In this document: positions 26,629 through 36,306 of the stretch, piece by piece | Layout of the letters: each line of letters begins with the position of its first letter | How positions within the stretch are numbered: the first letter of the stretch is position 1 | NCBI GenBank assembly: GCA_947450645.1 | Contig: CANFWH010000001.1 | Coordinates: 1-64,000 of the forward strand | Direction: 5' to 3' | Length of the DNA stretch: 64,000 nucleotides | From: Comamonadaceae bacterium | GTDB taxonomy: Bacteria; Pseudomonadota; Gammaproteobacteria; Burkholderiales; Burkholderiaceae_C | Position numbers and translations under genes: made by a program | The notes under the pieces: generated by a model | Seen by the model: only the letters and a program-made list of their open reading frames with translations | The model's database searches: none | What the model was told of the DNA's origin: nothing

Positions 26629-28344
26629 CTAAAGCGCAATCGCTGCCCATAAGAAGAACCATAAGGTTCGCCAATCCTTGGGAACATCGATTTCCATGGT
26701 TCCGCTCCAGCCGCTAACGAACCCATTCTCTTCTATCATGCGGTAGCGAACGAAGTACTTTCCTGCTGCTGCATCAGGAATGTCTAGCTCAGGTTTCGTA
26801 ACAACATTGGTTACCAAATCACTGTCATTTGCAGTAATCTCAAAGCCAGCCGATCGCGATATTTGCACCTCATACTCTTTGACTTGTTGATCAGTCCAGC
26901 GCAAGTGCAAGACTCTGTAGTTGTCATCCACCTTGCCATCAGGAGGGTCAAGTTTGGTTAAAACAGTAAAAGTCTGCTGTGCAGTCCACGCACCTGTTTT
27001 GATCACGTCTGGGCCAGTCTTCATTTGCGCTGCAATTCGCCAGCTGTATGAGCCAGAGGACAGGTTTCGCAAATCGTATTGAGTATTCTCAACACTGTAT
27101 TGGGTTCGCTTTTGAGTGTTATCTTGAATTTCAACAATATAGCCCGTCGCACCTTGGGGCTTTGCCCACAGAAGAGTCACATCTGAACCTTGAACTAGTT
27201 TTTCTCCGTTTCTAGGCGCTTGCAATAAGGGGGGTTGCGGCCTTGCGTCAACGCTCACTGCCATTTTTGCATCTTTCCCTTCTAGCCCTTGCTCATCAGC
27301 GCCACGTACCGTCAAATAATATGCGCCGTCTTGCTGGGTTGGGATACGAATACTCTGACCACTTGCAAATCGCTGACTATAAAGCACTTGACTCATGGCT
27401 TCATCTGTCGCCATTTGCACGCGATAGCCAGTGACTGCTCTACCAGATTGCACGCTAGGCAAAGCTGGAAATTCAAGCGCTAATGTATTTTGTTTGACTG
27501 CCCAGTTTTGCAGGGTTGGCGCTTCGAGCAAGGCCACAGGAGTTGGTATCTGCATCACTTTGGGATCTAGCCGAACCCCAAACCCCCCCGGCACTTGTGT
27601 CTTGCGTCTCTCATCTAATTCAGCGGAAACCAAACCTTGAACAACCTCAGATCGCGTCACAGCATCCCCAGCATTGTTAGCTGAGTCAAAACCATGCGTC
27701 ACCCTAAAATCTGTCCCCCGCACACCCACCACCGTAGTTGGTGTTTGTATCCTAAGCGGCTTCGCGCGATCTGTCGCTGTCGTTGCTCTTGTCTCAACCG
27801 CGCCTTGAATTAAGCGCATCAATCCAGAGAAAGCTTTTGTGCCTGAGTAATTTTCTGAGTTCCCATTCCGTGAATAGCCACGGTAATAGCGACTCTCTTC
27901 CAAAATAAATTGCGACCCAGTTAATAATTTGACTTGGCTGCCATCAGGTAATTCCAACAATGCCGAAGAATCTGCCCCCACTATGACACGAGTACCTTCA
28001 GCGACCAGCGTGCCTTGAACAGCCACACTACTTTGTGAAGAACCAGGTGAAACGATTCGTACATTACCAGTAACGGCAAGCCATTTTGCTGGGCTGCTTT
28101 GAGCCGCCAATAACCGAACCGGCAACCTCAACACCATACCTGGATATATCGTATATGGAGCCGACTTTAAATTATTTAATTTGGCGACCTCTGGCCAATT
28201 CACATAGGCTGGGCGTTTGAAATATCGCTCCGCAATCGTCCCTAACTGCTCATCGCGCTCAACCACTATGGAAACTGTATCAGTTGTTTGCGCAACAGCA
28301 GTTAAACAGGCAAAAAGAATGGCAAAAACAATATGACGGCGCAT
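26629..28344 (-). CDS. LysM and FecR domain protein with fibronectin-like repeats
   Basis: A 571-residue exported protein. A signal peptide (IVFAILFACLTAVAQ) is followed by a LysM-type domain at about 20-80 (VERDEQLGTIAERYFKRPAYVNWPEVAKLNNL). A FecR domain at about 95-215 comes next (GTRVIVGADSSALLELPDGSQVKLLTGSQF, then PTTVVGVRGTDFRV). Two or more fibronectin-like beta domains follow (YRVQMATDEAMSQVLYSQ; PLLQAPRNGEKLVQGSDVTLLWAKPQ). A hydrophobic C terminus (LWFFLWAAIAL) could anchor it. Such proteins often accompany two-partner secretion or CHASE2-cyclase systems; here the neighbour 51 bp upstream is a TpsB. The exact role is unknown. Confidence 0.85.
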   Translation of the reverse strand: MRRHIVFAILFACLTAVAQTTDTVSIVVERDEQLGTIAERYFKRPAYVNWPEVAKLNNLKSAPYTIYPGMVLRLPVRLLAAQSSPAKWLAVTGNVRIVSPGSSQSSVAVQGTLVAEGTRVIVGADSSALLELPDGSQVKLLTGSQFILEESRYYRGYSRNGNSENYSGTKAFSGLMRLIQGAVETRATTATDRAKPLRIQTPTTVVGVRGTDFRVTHGFDSANNAGDAVTRSEVVQGLVSAELDERRKTQVPGGFGVRLDPKVMQIPTPVALLEAPTLQNWAVKQNTLALEFPALPSVQSGRAVTGYRVQMATDEAMSQVLYSQRFASGQSIRIPTQQDGAYYLTVRGADEQGLEGKDAKMAVSVDARPQPPLLQAPRNGEKLVQGSDVTLLWAKPQGATGYIVEIQDNTQKRTQYSVENTQYDLRNLSSGSYSWRIAAQMKTGPDVIKTGAWTAQQTFTVLTKLDPPDGKVDDNYRVLHLRWTDQQVKEYEVQISRSAGFEITANDSDLVTNVVTKPELDIPDAAAGKYFVRYRMIEENGFVSGWSGTMEIDVPKDWRTLWFFLWAAIAL

Positions 28345-28395
28345 TGATGTACGTCCAAATAAAAAGTATTAATTATTTTTGCTTGAACTTCTTTA

Positions 28396-30183
28396 TTAGA
28401 AATTAATACCACCTTGAATCCAGAACTTGGATCTAGAAGATGGATCCACCGCAGAAGGTTGATTCATACTATGTAAGCCATACATACCGCGTAAAAAGTA
28501 GCCCCAAGATGTGGGTGTAGGAGTTTTGGCAGCGGATTGCAAAGTCGTAGTGATACCATAGCTACTCAGCGCACGCGAGTTAGCCGTTCCAGCCGCTGTC
28601 CCAGTCGGCACGTTTTCATAGTAACGAATCCAACCGTGATCGACGAACAATCCGTAAGTCACACTGTTAATTTCATCACCAATTTTGAATGGTGTTGAGT
28701 ACCGAAGTTCGACCGTTGCATTCGCACCTGTACTTCCTCCTGCCTCGCCGCCGTAACCACGAGTGGAGCTAGGGCCGCCAAGACCTGTTTGCTCTGAGCC
28801 ATCCAAATTTTTCCAAGCTCGTTGTCCATTTAAAGCGCTGTAAAGCGTCAACGCACCAACAGCGGATTGCTGACGCGCTATGCTGTAAACCAGCTTAGTA
28901 AAGCGTCCAGCACTACCCGCCCCGCCGGCAGAAACTGCATCGCTAGGATCACTATTACCGACAAAACCACCGCTCATGGTTGCGCTGTAAACCAAATAGC
29001 CGCCACCGCCAAAACTATCAGCGTTATCTCCGCTAAGGCCTGCGCGTAGCACATTGGCATTGGTTCTAAACGATGTGCCCACCGTATCGACATTGTTATA
29101 GCCACCCCTGACTTCCCCAGAAAACCTCGCATACAAAGAGCGATTGACTGAGCGAATAATGGGATAGCTGCTGTAGACAGATAACGCATTAGATAGGCCA
29201 TATGACTGCGTTGCACTAAAGCCTGCGCCTAGTCGATACTGGCTTCTTGCAAACGAAACCCCTATGCGCTGCCCCTCATAACCAGCAGGCAGTGAGTAGC
29301 TGGCACTACCTGTTTTAGTAGCAGTTACCATCGTCGTCGTTGCCAAACCCATGCTGAGTTGATCACCCATATGCCTCAAATTATTGATATCAGCACTGGC
29401 ATTCAAACGATAGATGCCTGTTGACGGAGTTCCATAATTATCAAAGCCAATACTGTAGGCATTAGGTTTGGTTCCACGAACCTCCACATCCAACTCAGAA
29501 GTACCAGTAACCGTGCCTGGTTTCAAATTGGCCGTACCAGTAATACCTGGTAAGTCTTTGATAAGCAAAACGGCACGCTCCAAGCCTTTATCTGTAATCA
29601 GCTTACCTACGCAGTCTTTGTTATTGCCCACACTACACAAATTATTAGCAATGGTCTGCTGGATACGCTCAGTGTTAATTGGACTATTATTTTTGATATT
29701 GATGGCGCTGAAATGACCTTCGACAATGTTGATCAGAATAATTCCATCCACACTTTGCTGAGCAGGCAAATACGCCCGACCTACCGTAAAACCCTTGGCG
29801 CGGTAATAGCGCGAAATGCCATCGGTCACGCGATCTAAGGCCGTAAAATCAAGCCGCTTATCCACGCTGTCAGCTACGAGTTTTTGCAACTCCTCATTAC
29901 CGATAGCGACATTCCCGTTAAATTTAAAGCCTTTGATTAAAACCGTCACAGCATCGGGCAGGCTCTCTCGTGGCCCTGGTAATGGTGCAGACGTATTGAT
30001 AGGGTTTGCCTCGTGCGGCGGCACTATTTGTTGTGCATCCTTATTGACTTGTCCCGCTTGTGGCAGAACTTGCGACCATGTAAAACCTGTCGTGAAACAA
30101 GAAAAAATGAGAACTGTTTGCATCATTCGCTGGCAGAACGATCGACCACCCAAGAAGGCGTTTAGCGTGAAAAATATTTGCAT
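28396..30183 (-). CDS. ShlB/FhaC family two-partner secretion outer-membrane transporter (TpsB)
   Basis: Outer-membrane beta-barrel of 595 residues that exports a TpsA adhesin or haemolysin. After the signal region, POTRA-type domains occupy about residues 60-220 (VTVLIKGFKFNGNVAIGNEELQKLV, then RVTDGISRYYRAKGFTVGRAYLPAQ). The barrel carries IGFDNYGTPSTGIYRLNAS and the conserved loop TRGYGGEAGGSTG (an RGF/RGY-type motif). The C terminus KFWIQGGINF ends in Phe as expected for outer-membrane proteins. No TpsA gene is adjacent on either side. Position 30183 is used as start; an internal Met at 30126 is possible. Confidence 0.9.
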   Translation of the reverse strand: MQIFFTLNAFLGGRSFCQRMMQTVLIFSCFTTGFTWSQVLPQAGQVNKDAQQIVPPHEANPINTSAPLPGPRESLPDAVTVLIKGFKFNGNVAIGNEELQKLVADSVDKRLDFTALDRVTDGISRYYRAKGFTVGRAYLPAQQSVDGIILINIVEGHFSAINIKNNSPINTERIQQTIANNLCSVGNNKDCVGKLITDKGLERAVLLIKDLPGITGTANLKPGTVTGTSELDVEVRGTKPNAYSIGFDNYGTPSTGIYRLNASADINNLRHMGDQLSMGLATTTMVTATKTGSASYSLPAGYEGQRIGVSFARSQYRLGAGFSATQSYGLSNALSVYSSYPIIRSVNRSLYARFSGEVRGGYNNVDTVGTSFRTNANVLRAGLSGDNADSFGGGGYLVYSATMSGGFVGNSDPSDAVSAGGAGSAGRFTKLVYSIARQQSAVGALTLYSALNGQRAWKNLDGSEQTGLGGPSSTRGYGGEAGGSTGANATVELRYSTPFKIGDEINSVTYGLFVDHGWIRYYENVPTGTAAGTANSRALSSYGITTTLQSAAKTPTPTSWGYFLRGMYGLHSMNQPSAVDPSSRSKFWIQGGINF

Positions 30184-30283
30184 GGGAAGAATGAGGTATT
30201 AAAAAAGTTAACACTAAAAGCTAGCGGGTCATTTTACAATGATTGCGCTAAAAGCAATTCATATTCCCCGCCCCACCATTAGC

Positions 30284-30308
30284 ATGTTGTTTTTTTGCGA
30301 AACAACAT
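30284..30308. other. Hairpin in the 158-bp gap between tpsB and the DegP-like gene
   Basis: Arms ATGTTGTTT (30284-30292) and AAACAACAT (30300-30308) form a perfect 9-bp stem with a 7-nt loop. It lies downstream of the protease stop and upstream of tpsB. No T-run follows on either strand, so it may be a weak terminator or a regulator site. The rest of the gap shows nothing else I can name. Confidence 0.4.
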
Positions 30309-30341
30309 CCATAACGTTAACGAAAGACTACTAGAGCACGT

Positions 30342-31901
30342 TTATGGCTTAATCAACACAAAATCACCTCTTGCGCCTCGTCTTATTTGCAAAGCAATCG
30401 ACTTGTTTTTATCTTGACGCGCCAGTACAGACTCGGCCTCTTTTGCGCTAAATACTTCGTTATTGGCGATAGCCACAATCACGTCACCCTCGCGTAAACC
30501 CGCATTGGCTGCTGCCCCCGAGACCCGCTCCACCCTCACCCCGCTTTTAAGCTTACTTTCCTTTTTTTGCTCCTCTGTCAAATTGACTAGGCTCAAGCCC
30601 AGCTTGCTTGCCGCGGCATAAATGGGTTCTGCCGATTTTTCAGCCTTCTCCGTTTTACTGGCTTTAACTGCTTTAGGCTCATCAGACTCCATCTCTGCAA
30701 CAGTAATGGGTAAATCCAGCATCTTGCCACGGCGAAATACACTGACGATTGTTTTTGTCCCAGGCTTTGTACTGCCAACAGCACGTGGCAAGTCACTAGA
30801 TTTATCTATGAGCTTGCTGTCAAAACTGAGGATGATGTCACCAGGCTCAATGCCAGCTTTGGCAGCGGGAGCATCTGGAACAACACGCCCCACCAATGCG
30901 CCCTGCGCCTTGCCGTGTGCTTTTGCAAGGCCAATAGATTCTGCCAGTTCGGCACTGACAGAGCCCGCCTCGACACCAATACGGCCCCGTGCAACATGAC
31001 CTCCATTGCGCAATTGATCGGCCACTCGCATGGCTTCGTCAATCGGGATGGAGAGTGACACTCCGTTGTAACCACCGCCCGCCGTCACGATTTGGCTGTT
31101 AATGCCCACCACTTCGCCTCGCATGTTAATGAGTGGCCCGCCCGAGTTGCCAGGGTTAATCGCCACATCGGTTTGAATAAACGGCAAGTACTCGCCTGTA
31201 TCGCGGGCTTTGGCACTGACAATGCCGGCCGTCACCGTGTTCTCTAGCCCAAACGGCGAACCAATCGCCATCACCCATTCGCCCACTTTCAGGCGAGACA
31301 CCTCGCCAATTTTGACAAACGGCAGGCCACTCGCTTCGATTTTGACGACCGCCACATCTGTGCGCTTGTCACTACCCATAATTTTGGCTTTGTATTCACG
31401 CTTATCAGTTAGCGTGACAAGCACATCAGTTGCACCTTCCACAACATGCGCATTCGTCATAATAAAACCATCGGCTGAAAGGATAAAGCCCGAACCCACA
31501 CCGCGTGGGCGCTCGATTTCTTGCGGTGCAGATGGCGCTTTTTTGGCCTCGCCTTTGGGCGTACTAGGGTTACTTGGAATATTTGGAATAGGTATGCCAA
31601 AACGTCGGAAAAACTCGAGCATTCGCGGATCAATGCCGCTCTGCGCATTGTCGTCATCCTCGTCATCGCTATTACCTGCAAACGGATTCCGTACTTTAAT
31701 TTTTTCTGACGTGCGAATATTGACTACCGAAGGGCCCACTTGTTCGACGAGCTCCGTGAAATCTGGCAGGCCTTTAACTAAAGGGCTTGCGGCAGACTGC
31801 GCGGTGCTAGACGCTGTGTGAGTCAACGCCAAAATGCCCACAAAAGTGACGCCAACAAGCAAGAGAGCAGAAGCTAAAAGGGTACCGCGCTTAATAGGCA
31901 T
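30342..31901 (-). CDS. Do family periplasmic serine endopeptidase (DegP/MucD-like)
   Basis: Periplasmic quality-control protease and chaperone, 519 residues. It has an N-terminal membrane/signal segment (LASALLLVGVTFVGILAL). The trypsin-like domain carries the triad His (MTNAHVVEG), Asp (KRTDVAVVKI) and Ser (INPGNSGGPLI). Two PDZ domains follow (about 290-390, DAPAAKAGIEPGDIILSF; about 430-519, AANAGLREGDVIVAI). The linker between trypsin start and LA loop (NPFAGNSDDEDDDNAQSG) is rich in acid residues. GGAG stands about 6 nt before the ATG. A probable envelope-stress gene, well placed to serve the neighbouring outer-membrane secretion protein, but this is inference. Confidence 0.93.
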   Translation of the reverse strand: MPIKRGTLLASALLLVGVTFVGILALTHTASSTAQSAASPLVKGLPDFTELVEQVGPSVVNIRTSEKIKVRNPFAGNSDDEDDDNAQSGIDPRMLEFFRRFGIPIPNIPSNPSTPKGEAKKAPSAPQEIERPRGVGSGFILSADGFIMTNAHVVEGATDVLVTLTDKREYKAKIMGSDKRTDVAVVKIEASGLPFVKIGEVSRLKVGEWVMAIGSPFGLENTVTAGIVSAKARDTGEYLPFIQTDVAINPGNSGGPLINMRGEVVGINSQIVTAGGGYNGVSLSIPIDEAMRVADQLRNGGHVARGRIGVEAGSVSAELAESIGLAKAHGKAQGALVGRVVPDAPAAKAGIEPGDIILSFDSKLIDKSSDLPRAVGSTKPGTKTIVSVFRRGKMLDLPITVAEMESDEPKAVKASKTEKAEKSAEPIYAAASKLGLSLVNLTEEQKKESKLKSGVRVERVSGAAANAGLREGDVIVAIANNEVFSAKEAESVLARQDKNKSIALQIRRGARGDFVLIKP

Positions 31902-32042
31902 GAGAGCTCCAATAAAAAAACATCAACGAGCCCCGAATATGCCATTGATTCACCCAAAGTCAACGCTAAATCTAAACGGATTTACAAAAAATTACTATGG
32001 AAAATTCCGTTCCTAACCCGCTCTAAATCTGCCACTACAAAA

Positions 32043-32819
32043 TTAGGATTGCGAGCTGCGGTGCGCCCATGCCGTGGTGTGCCGTTCAACATAACTAAAG
32101 AATTCATACATGGCCATTGCCATCGCGCCAATCACAACCAAGCCTGCAAAGGCCAGCGCCAAGCGCTGCTGCGAACTGGCAGACTGCATGAGGTAACCAA
32201 TTCCCGAGTCGCCTGCCGTCATTTCGGCTAGTACCGTACCGACAAAAGCCAGCGTAATGGCAATCTTGAGTGACGCGTAAAAATACGGCAGCGAGCGTGG
32301 CAATCCAACCTTGACCAGCACGTCCCAGCGTTTAGCGCCCAGCACGCGCAGTACGTCCTCTAGCTCGGGCTCAAGCGTAGCAAGGCCTGTGGCGATGTTG
32401 ACCGTGATGGGGAAGAAGGAAATCAAAAATGCCGTGAGCACACCTGGTCCTGTGCCAATGCCAAACCAGACCACCAAAATGGGCACGATGGCGGCTTTAG
32501 GCACAGCGTTAAAGGCGACCAGTAGCGGGAACACCGCCGAATAAGCCAAGCGTGCCGAGCCGACCAAAAAGCCAAGCAAAACGCCCACAATAATGGACAA
32601 GCCAAAACCAATCATCGTCACCCAAAACGTTTGCCAAGCTGCTGTGGCTATGGGATGGGTAAATTCAACGAGGGCATTCGCAATCATCCAAGGGCTTGGA
32701 AAAATGAACTCGGCGATGTTAAAAGCGCTGCAAATAGCTTGCCAAATGCCCACCATAATCACAAACAAAATAAGTGGTGCCCACTTGTTCAAACGAGCTT
32801 CTAATTTTTTAGACATCAT
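32043..32819 (-). CDS. ABC transporter permease (SsuC/TauC/ThiX type)
   Basis: Inner-membrane subunit, 258 residues, with about six helices and the coupling motif region LRVLGAKRWDVLVKVGLPRSLPYFYASLKIA (an EAA-type loop). It belongs with nitrate/sulfonate/pyrimidine-type importers. Its start overlaps the ATPase stop by 4 bp. With the ATPase and the NMT1-type binding protein it makes a complete importer directly downstream of the NCS2 purine permease on the same strand. A nitrogen heterocycle or other purine-pathway nutrient is therefore a reasonable guess at its substrate. Confidence 0.9.
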   Translation of the reverse strand: MMSKKLEARLNKWAPLILFVIMVGIWQAICSAFNIAEFIFPSPWMIANALVEFTHPIATAAWQTFWVTMIGFGLSIIVGVLLGFLVGSARLAYSAVFPLLVAFNAVPKAAIVPILVVWFGIGTGPGVLTAFLISFFPITVNIATGLATLEPELEDVLRVLGAKRWDVLVKVGLPRSLPYFYASLKIAITLAFVGTVLAEMTAGDSGIGYLMQSASSQQRLALAFAGLVVIGAMAMAMYEFFSYVERHTTAWAHRSSQS

Positions 32820-33616
32820 GCGGGCTTCCCTCCTCTGATGGCGCCAATATGTCCACGTAGCTCGTGAACGATAGCCGTAAACGCGGGCGTGTAAGTGATT
32901 TCTAAATCGCGCGGACGCGGCAAATCAATCTTGCGCTCCACCACAAATCGACCTGGATTCTTGGACATCACAAATACTTTGTCCGCCAAAAAGACCGACT
33001 CGCGCAAATCGTGCGTGACCAAGATGACGTTGAATTTTTGCAGCTGATGCAAGTCACGCAAAACGCACCAAAGTTCCTCTTTAGTAAACGCATCCAAAGC
33101 GCCAAACGGCTCATCCAGCAGCAGCATTTTGGGTTCATGAATCAAGGCGCGGCAAATGCTGGCGCGTTGCTGCATGCCGCCCGACAATTGCCACGGGAAC
33201 TTATCGGCGTAGCCGTCTAGTCCAACCGTTTTAAGAAGCTGACGCGCGCGCTCTTCGTACTCTTTGCGCTTGGCTTTGAAGTTGCTACGGTAAGGCTCAA
33301 CAATCTCTAGAGGCAAGAGCACATTATCCAGCGTTGTGCGCCAAGGCAAGAGGGACGGGGCTTGGAAGGCCATGCCCGAAATTTTGAGCGGCCCCGTAAC
33401 AGGATTGCCATCCACATAAATCGAGCCGCGCGTAGGCATACGCAGACCCGTTGTCAGCTTCATAAAAGTCGATTTACCACAACCCGACGGCCCCACGATG
33501 GCGATGAACTCACCCTCGGTGACCGATAGATTGATGTCCTCAACGGCAAACTGGTTTTGCGTAAGTAGCTCGTCGTTGTAGGCGAGCCAGACGCTTTTAA
33601 AATCAACAAACGCCAT
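32816..33616 (-). CDS. ABC transporter ATP-binding protein (SsuB/TauB type)
   Basis: Cytosolic ATPase, 266 residues. Walker A is GPSGCGKSTFMK, the signature is LSGGMQQRASICRAL, Walker B is MLLLDEPFGALD, and the switch is VTHDLRES. The C terminus (NPGRFVVERKIDLPRPRD) is typical of the nitrate/sulfonate/taurine subfamily. It is 8 bp downstream of the binding-protein gene and overlaps the permease gene by 4 bp. Confidence 0.93.
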   Translation of the reverse strand: MAFVDFKSVWLAYNDELLTQNQFAVEDINLSVTEGEFIAIVGPSGCGKSTFMKLTTGLRMPTRGSIYVDGNPVTGPLKISGMAFQAPSLLPWRTTLDNVLLPLEIVEPYRSNFKAKRKEYEERARQLLKTVGLDGYADKFPWQLSGGMQQRASICRALIHEPKMLLLDEPFGALDAFTKEELWCVLRDLHQLQKFNVILVTHDLRESVFLADKVFVMSKNPGRFVVERKIDLPRPRDLEITYTPAFTAIVHELRGHIGAIRGGKPA

Positions 33617-33624
33617 ACGTCGGA

Positions 33625-34674
33625 TTACTTCTTCTTGGCTGGCAAAACCGCATTCAAAGCAGCGTCGCTAGGCAAGAAGCTGCCGTTCCAAATCGCGTTG
33701 CGATCCACACGAGTTTTGGTATTGAAAGCATCTGACACTTGGCTAGCCATCAGCGACAAGCGCGAATCATTAATCTTGCCGAAGCCTTCACGACGGGCAT
33801 CCGCACTATCAATGACTGTGTCAATCGCTAGCTTGAGGCGGCGCTCTTCTAGTGGCACATTAATGATGCCGTCACGTGCTTTGACGTAGGTGATGCCTTG
33901 TGTAGGGTTGGCAACTACTTCTTTGGCCGCCTTTGTAAACGCAGCCAAAAAGGCTTTAACTGCAGCTGGATTTTCTTTTAAGAATTTAGGGCTGACAATG
34001 ATGGCATTGCCGTATAGCTTGACGCCGTAGTCTGGGTATTGCAGGATCGTCACGTCTTCGGCTTTCACTCCGCGAGCTTCTAGGTTGAGCAGCGAGGTAA
34101 ACGTAAAACCTGTAATTGCATCTAAATCACCCTTGGCCAGCATGGTCTCACGCAGTGCGGGATCCATTGCCACCCATGTGACGTTGGTGATGTTGTTGGC
34201 CTTGGCAAAAATAGGGAACGCCTTGCGGCCTGCATCAAATACGGGAGCGCCTAATTTTTTACCACTCAAATCGGCTGGCGTCTTAATGCCTGATTTTTTG
34301 AGTGCCATCACAGAGGCTGGCGTGTCGTTATAGACCATCATCACAGCCACCGGCTTGTTGGGAGCATCAGGGTTATTGGCATGGAATTCCATTAGCGCTG
34401 CCAAATCAGCAAAGCCCATTTCATAAGTGCCTTGCGCCACGCGTGTGACTGCGCCGCCAGAGCCATTACCCGCATCCACGGTAACGTCAAGCTTGGCATC
34501 TTTGAAATAGCCTTTAGCGATTGGCGCTAGAAAAAATGCTGCTGGGCCTTCAAAACGCCAGTCGAGCTGGAATTTGATAGGTGTCAAAGCCTGCGCCTGG
34601 GCAAGCGTTGACACGCCAAGACTAAAAATAGTTGCGATCGCTGCCGCAGATTTGATAAAGGTACGCTTGCTCAT
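33625..34674 (-). CDS. NMT1/THI5-like ABC transporter substrate-binding protein
   Basis: Periplasmic binding protein of 349 residues with signal peptide MSKRTFIKSAAAIATIFSLG, ending near LAQAQA. The NMT1 core is KFQLDWRFEGPAAFFLAPIAKGYFKDAKL with GNGSGGAVTRVAQGTYEMGFADL. Known ligands of relatives are pyrimidine thiamine precursors, riboflavin, sulfonates and similar. Start ATG 34674 is supported by AAGGAG 8 nt upstream; a longer frame to 34728 is unlikely. It lies 72 bp after the NCS2 permease gene and may be read through from the GntR-controlled promoter. Confidence 0.9.
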   Translation of the reverse strand: MSKRTFIKSAAAIATIFSLGVSTLAQAQALTPIKFQLDWRFEGPAAFFLAPIAKGYFKDAKLDVTVDAGNGSGGAVTRVAQGTYEMGFADLAALMEFHANNPDAPNKPVAVMMVYNDTPASVMALKKSGIKTPADLSGKKLGAPVFDAGRKAFPIFAKANNITNVTWVAMDPALRETMLAKGDLDAITGFTFTSLLNLEARGVKAEDVTILQYPDYGVKLYGNAIIVSPKFLKENPAAVKAFLAAFTKAAKEVVANPTQGITYVKARDGIINVPLEERRLKLAIDTVIDSADARREGFGKINDSRLSLMASQVSDAFNTKTRVDRNAIWNGSFLPSDAALNAVLPAKKK

Positions 34675-34745
34675 GTGGGAACTCCTTGGTGATAATGAAT
34701 AGGCTAAAACCTGTTGATTATCACGCAAGGTTCATGCCCGCATAC

Positions 34746-36236
34746 TTAGTGCGCACCATCCGATTGTTTAGCTGCCTCTATACTTGCAGCGGCATCACCA
34801 TTTGCACCGTTAAAAAACATGTTCAAAATAACGGCTGTTAGAGAAGCAAGCAAAATGCCTGATTCAATGAGCGGGTGTAGTCCTTGCGGCATCCACTGCT
34901 TAAAGTTAGGGGCAATCAAAGGAATCATGCCCATACCAATCGAAATCGCCACAATGAAAAGATTGTGCTTATTTCCTTTGAAATCCACATTTGCCAAAAT
35001 GCGTATGCCCGTAGCCACGACCATGCCAAACATTACGAGGCCAGCGCCGCCCAAGACAAAAGTAGGTAGCGACTCGACCAAGGCAGCCATTTTTGGCAAA
35101 AGTCCAAGCAAAATCAATATCAAACCACCTGCCACACAGACAAAGCGGCTACGCACGCCCGTCACGCCAACCAAGCCCACATTTTGCGAAAAGCTAGTGT
35201 ACGGAAAGGTATTAAAAATTCCGCCAATTAAAGTGCCCAGTCCATCTGTACGCAGTCCTGCAGACAACGCTTGCTGATCAATTTTTCGGCCCGTCATGTC
35301 GCCAATCGCTAAAAACATGCCCGTGGATTCAATCATCACCACAATCATCACCAGCGACATCGTCAAAATCAAAACTGGGTCAAAAATAGGCATGCCAAAC
35401 TGGAAAGGCATCACAAAATCAAACCATGCCGCTTTGCCTACTTTGTCGAAGTTCATTGTGCCCATGAGCGTGGCAACAATGCCGCCAATCACAAGGCCAA
35501 GTAACACGGCGATATTGCTAATAAAGCCTTTTGTGAATTTGGCAATCGCCAAAATTGACACCAGCACCAATGAGGCAACGCCGATATTGGCCAGCGGTGC
35601 GTAGGCTGGATTAGGCACGCTTCCCACAATTGCCAAGCCTTTGGGCACGGCAGGTACAGTAGAGCCAGCGGCGCTGGCTAAAGCGCCAACATCAGCAAGC
35701 CACTTGGCATGATCTGGATTCACAATGCTTGGTGCAGTGGGGCCAAATGGATTACCAAAAATCCAGTTGATACCAATCCGCATCAAGCTAATCCCAATAA
35801 TGGCGATGATGGTACCCGTCACCACGGGCGGGAAGTAACGCAGCATACGGCTCACCAACGGCGCTATCAGCATCGACACAATACCAGCGCCAATGACAGC
35901 ACCAAAAATCATCTGTGCCCCCATAGTTCCAGGATTGGCATTGGCCATAGCGACCATCGGACCCACTGCCGCAAATGTCACGCCCATCATCACGGGTAGG
36001 CGGATACCAAACCACTGAGTTACGCCTAGTGATTGGAACAAGGTGACTAAGCCGCAGCAAAATAAATCGGCAGATATAAGGGAGGCGACTTGCTCAGGTG
36101 TGAGTTTTAATGCGCGTCCAATAATCAACGGAACAGCAATAGCCCCCGCATACATCACTAAGACGTGTTGCAGACCTAAGATGCCCAGCTTGCCATTGGG
36201 CAAGCGCTCATCAACAGCGTGAATGGATGAATCCAT
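34746..36236 (-). CDS. NCS2 family purine permease (urate/xanthine symporter)
   Basis: Inner-membrane nucleobase:cation symporter of 496 residues with 12-14 hydrophobic segments. Family motifs: GLQHVLVMYAGAIAVPLIIG at the N terminus and the conserved NCS2 region TRKIDQQALSAGLRTDGLGTLIGGIFNTFPYTSFSQNVGLV. The form FPYTSFSQNVGL fits the urate/xanthine branch rather than uracil carriers. It starts with ATG and has GGAG about 8 nt upstream. A TGTATACA palindrome sits 34-49 bp upstream, the same site found before other purine-degradation genes. Confidence 0.9.
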   Translation of the reverse strand: MDSSIHAVDERLPNGKLGILGLQHVLVMYAGAIAVPLIIGRALKLTPEQVASLISADLFCCGLVTLFQSLGVTQWFGIRLPVMMGVTFAAVGPMVAMANANPGTMGAQMIFGAVIGAGIVSMLIAPLVSRMLRYFPPVVTGTIIAIIGISLMRIGINWIFGNPFGPTAPSIVNPDHAKWLADVGALASAAGSTVPAVPKGLAIVGSVPNPAYAPLANIGVASLVLVSILAIAKFTKGFISNIAVLLGLVIGGIVATLMGTMNFDKVGKAAWFDFVMPFQFGMPIFDPVLILTMSLVMIVVMIESTGMFLAIGDMTGRKIDQQALSAGLRTDGLGTLIGGIFNTFPYTSFSQNVGLVGVTGVRSRFVCVAGGLILILLGLLPKMAALVESLPTFVLGGAGLVMFGMVVATGIRILANVDFKGNKHNLFIVAISIGMGMIPLIAPNFKQWMPQGLHPLIESGILLASLTAVILNMFFNGANGDAAASIEAAKQSDGAH

Positions 36237-36269
36237 GAGTGACTCCTCTTGATAAAGTTACAAAAATGT

Positions 36270-36285
36270 AAACTGTATACAGTTT
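36270..36285. promoter_or_regulatory. GntR operator, site 1 (before the NCS2 permease)
   Basis: AAACTGTATACAGTTT is a perfect 16-bp palindrome 34-49 bp upstream of the permease start. It shares the TGTATAC core with sites at 37571, 40967 and 46908. Likely bound by the GntR regulator at 40313-40963. Confidence 0.7.
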
Positions 36286-36306
36286 TTAGTCGCCCTTCGC
36301 TAGTGC

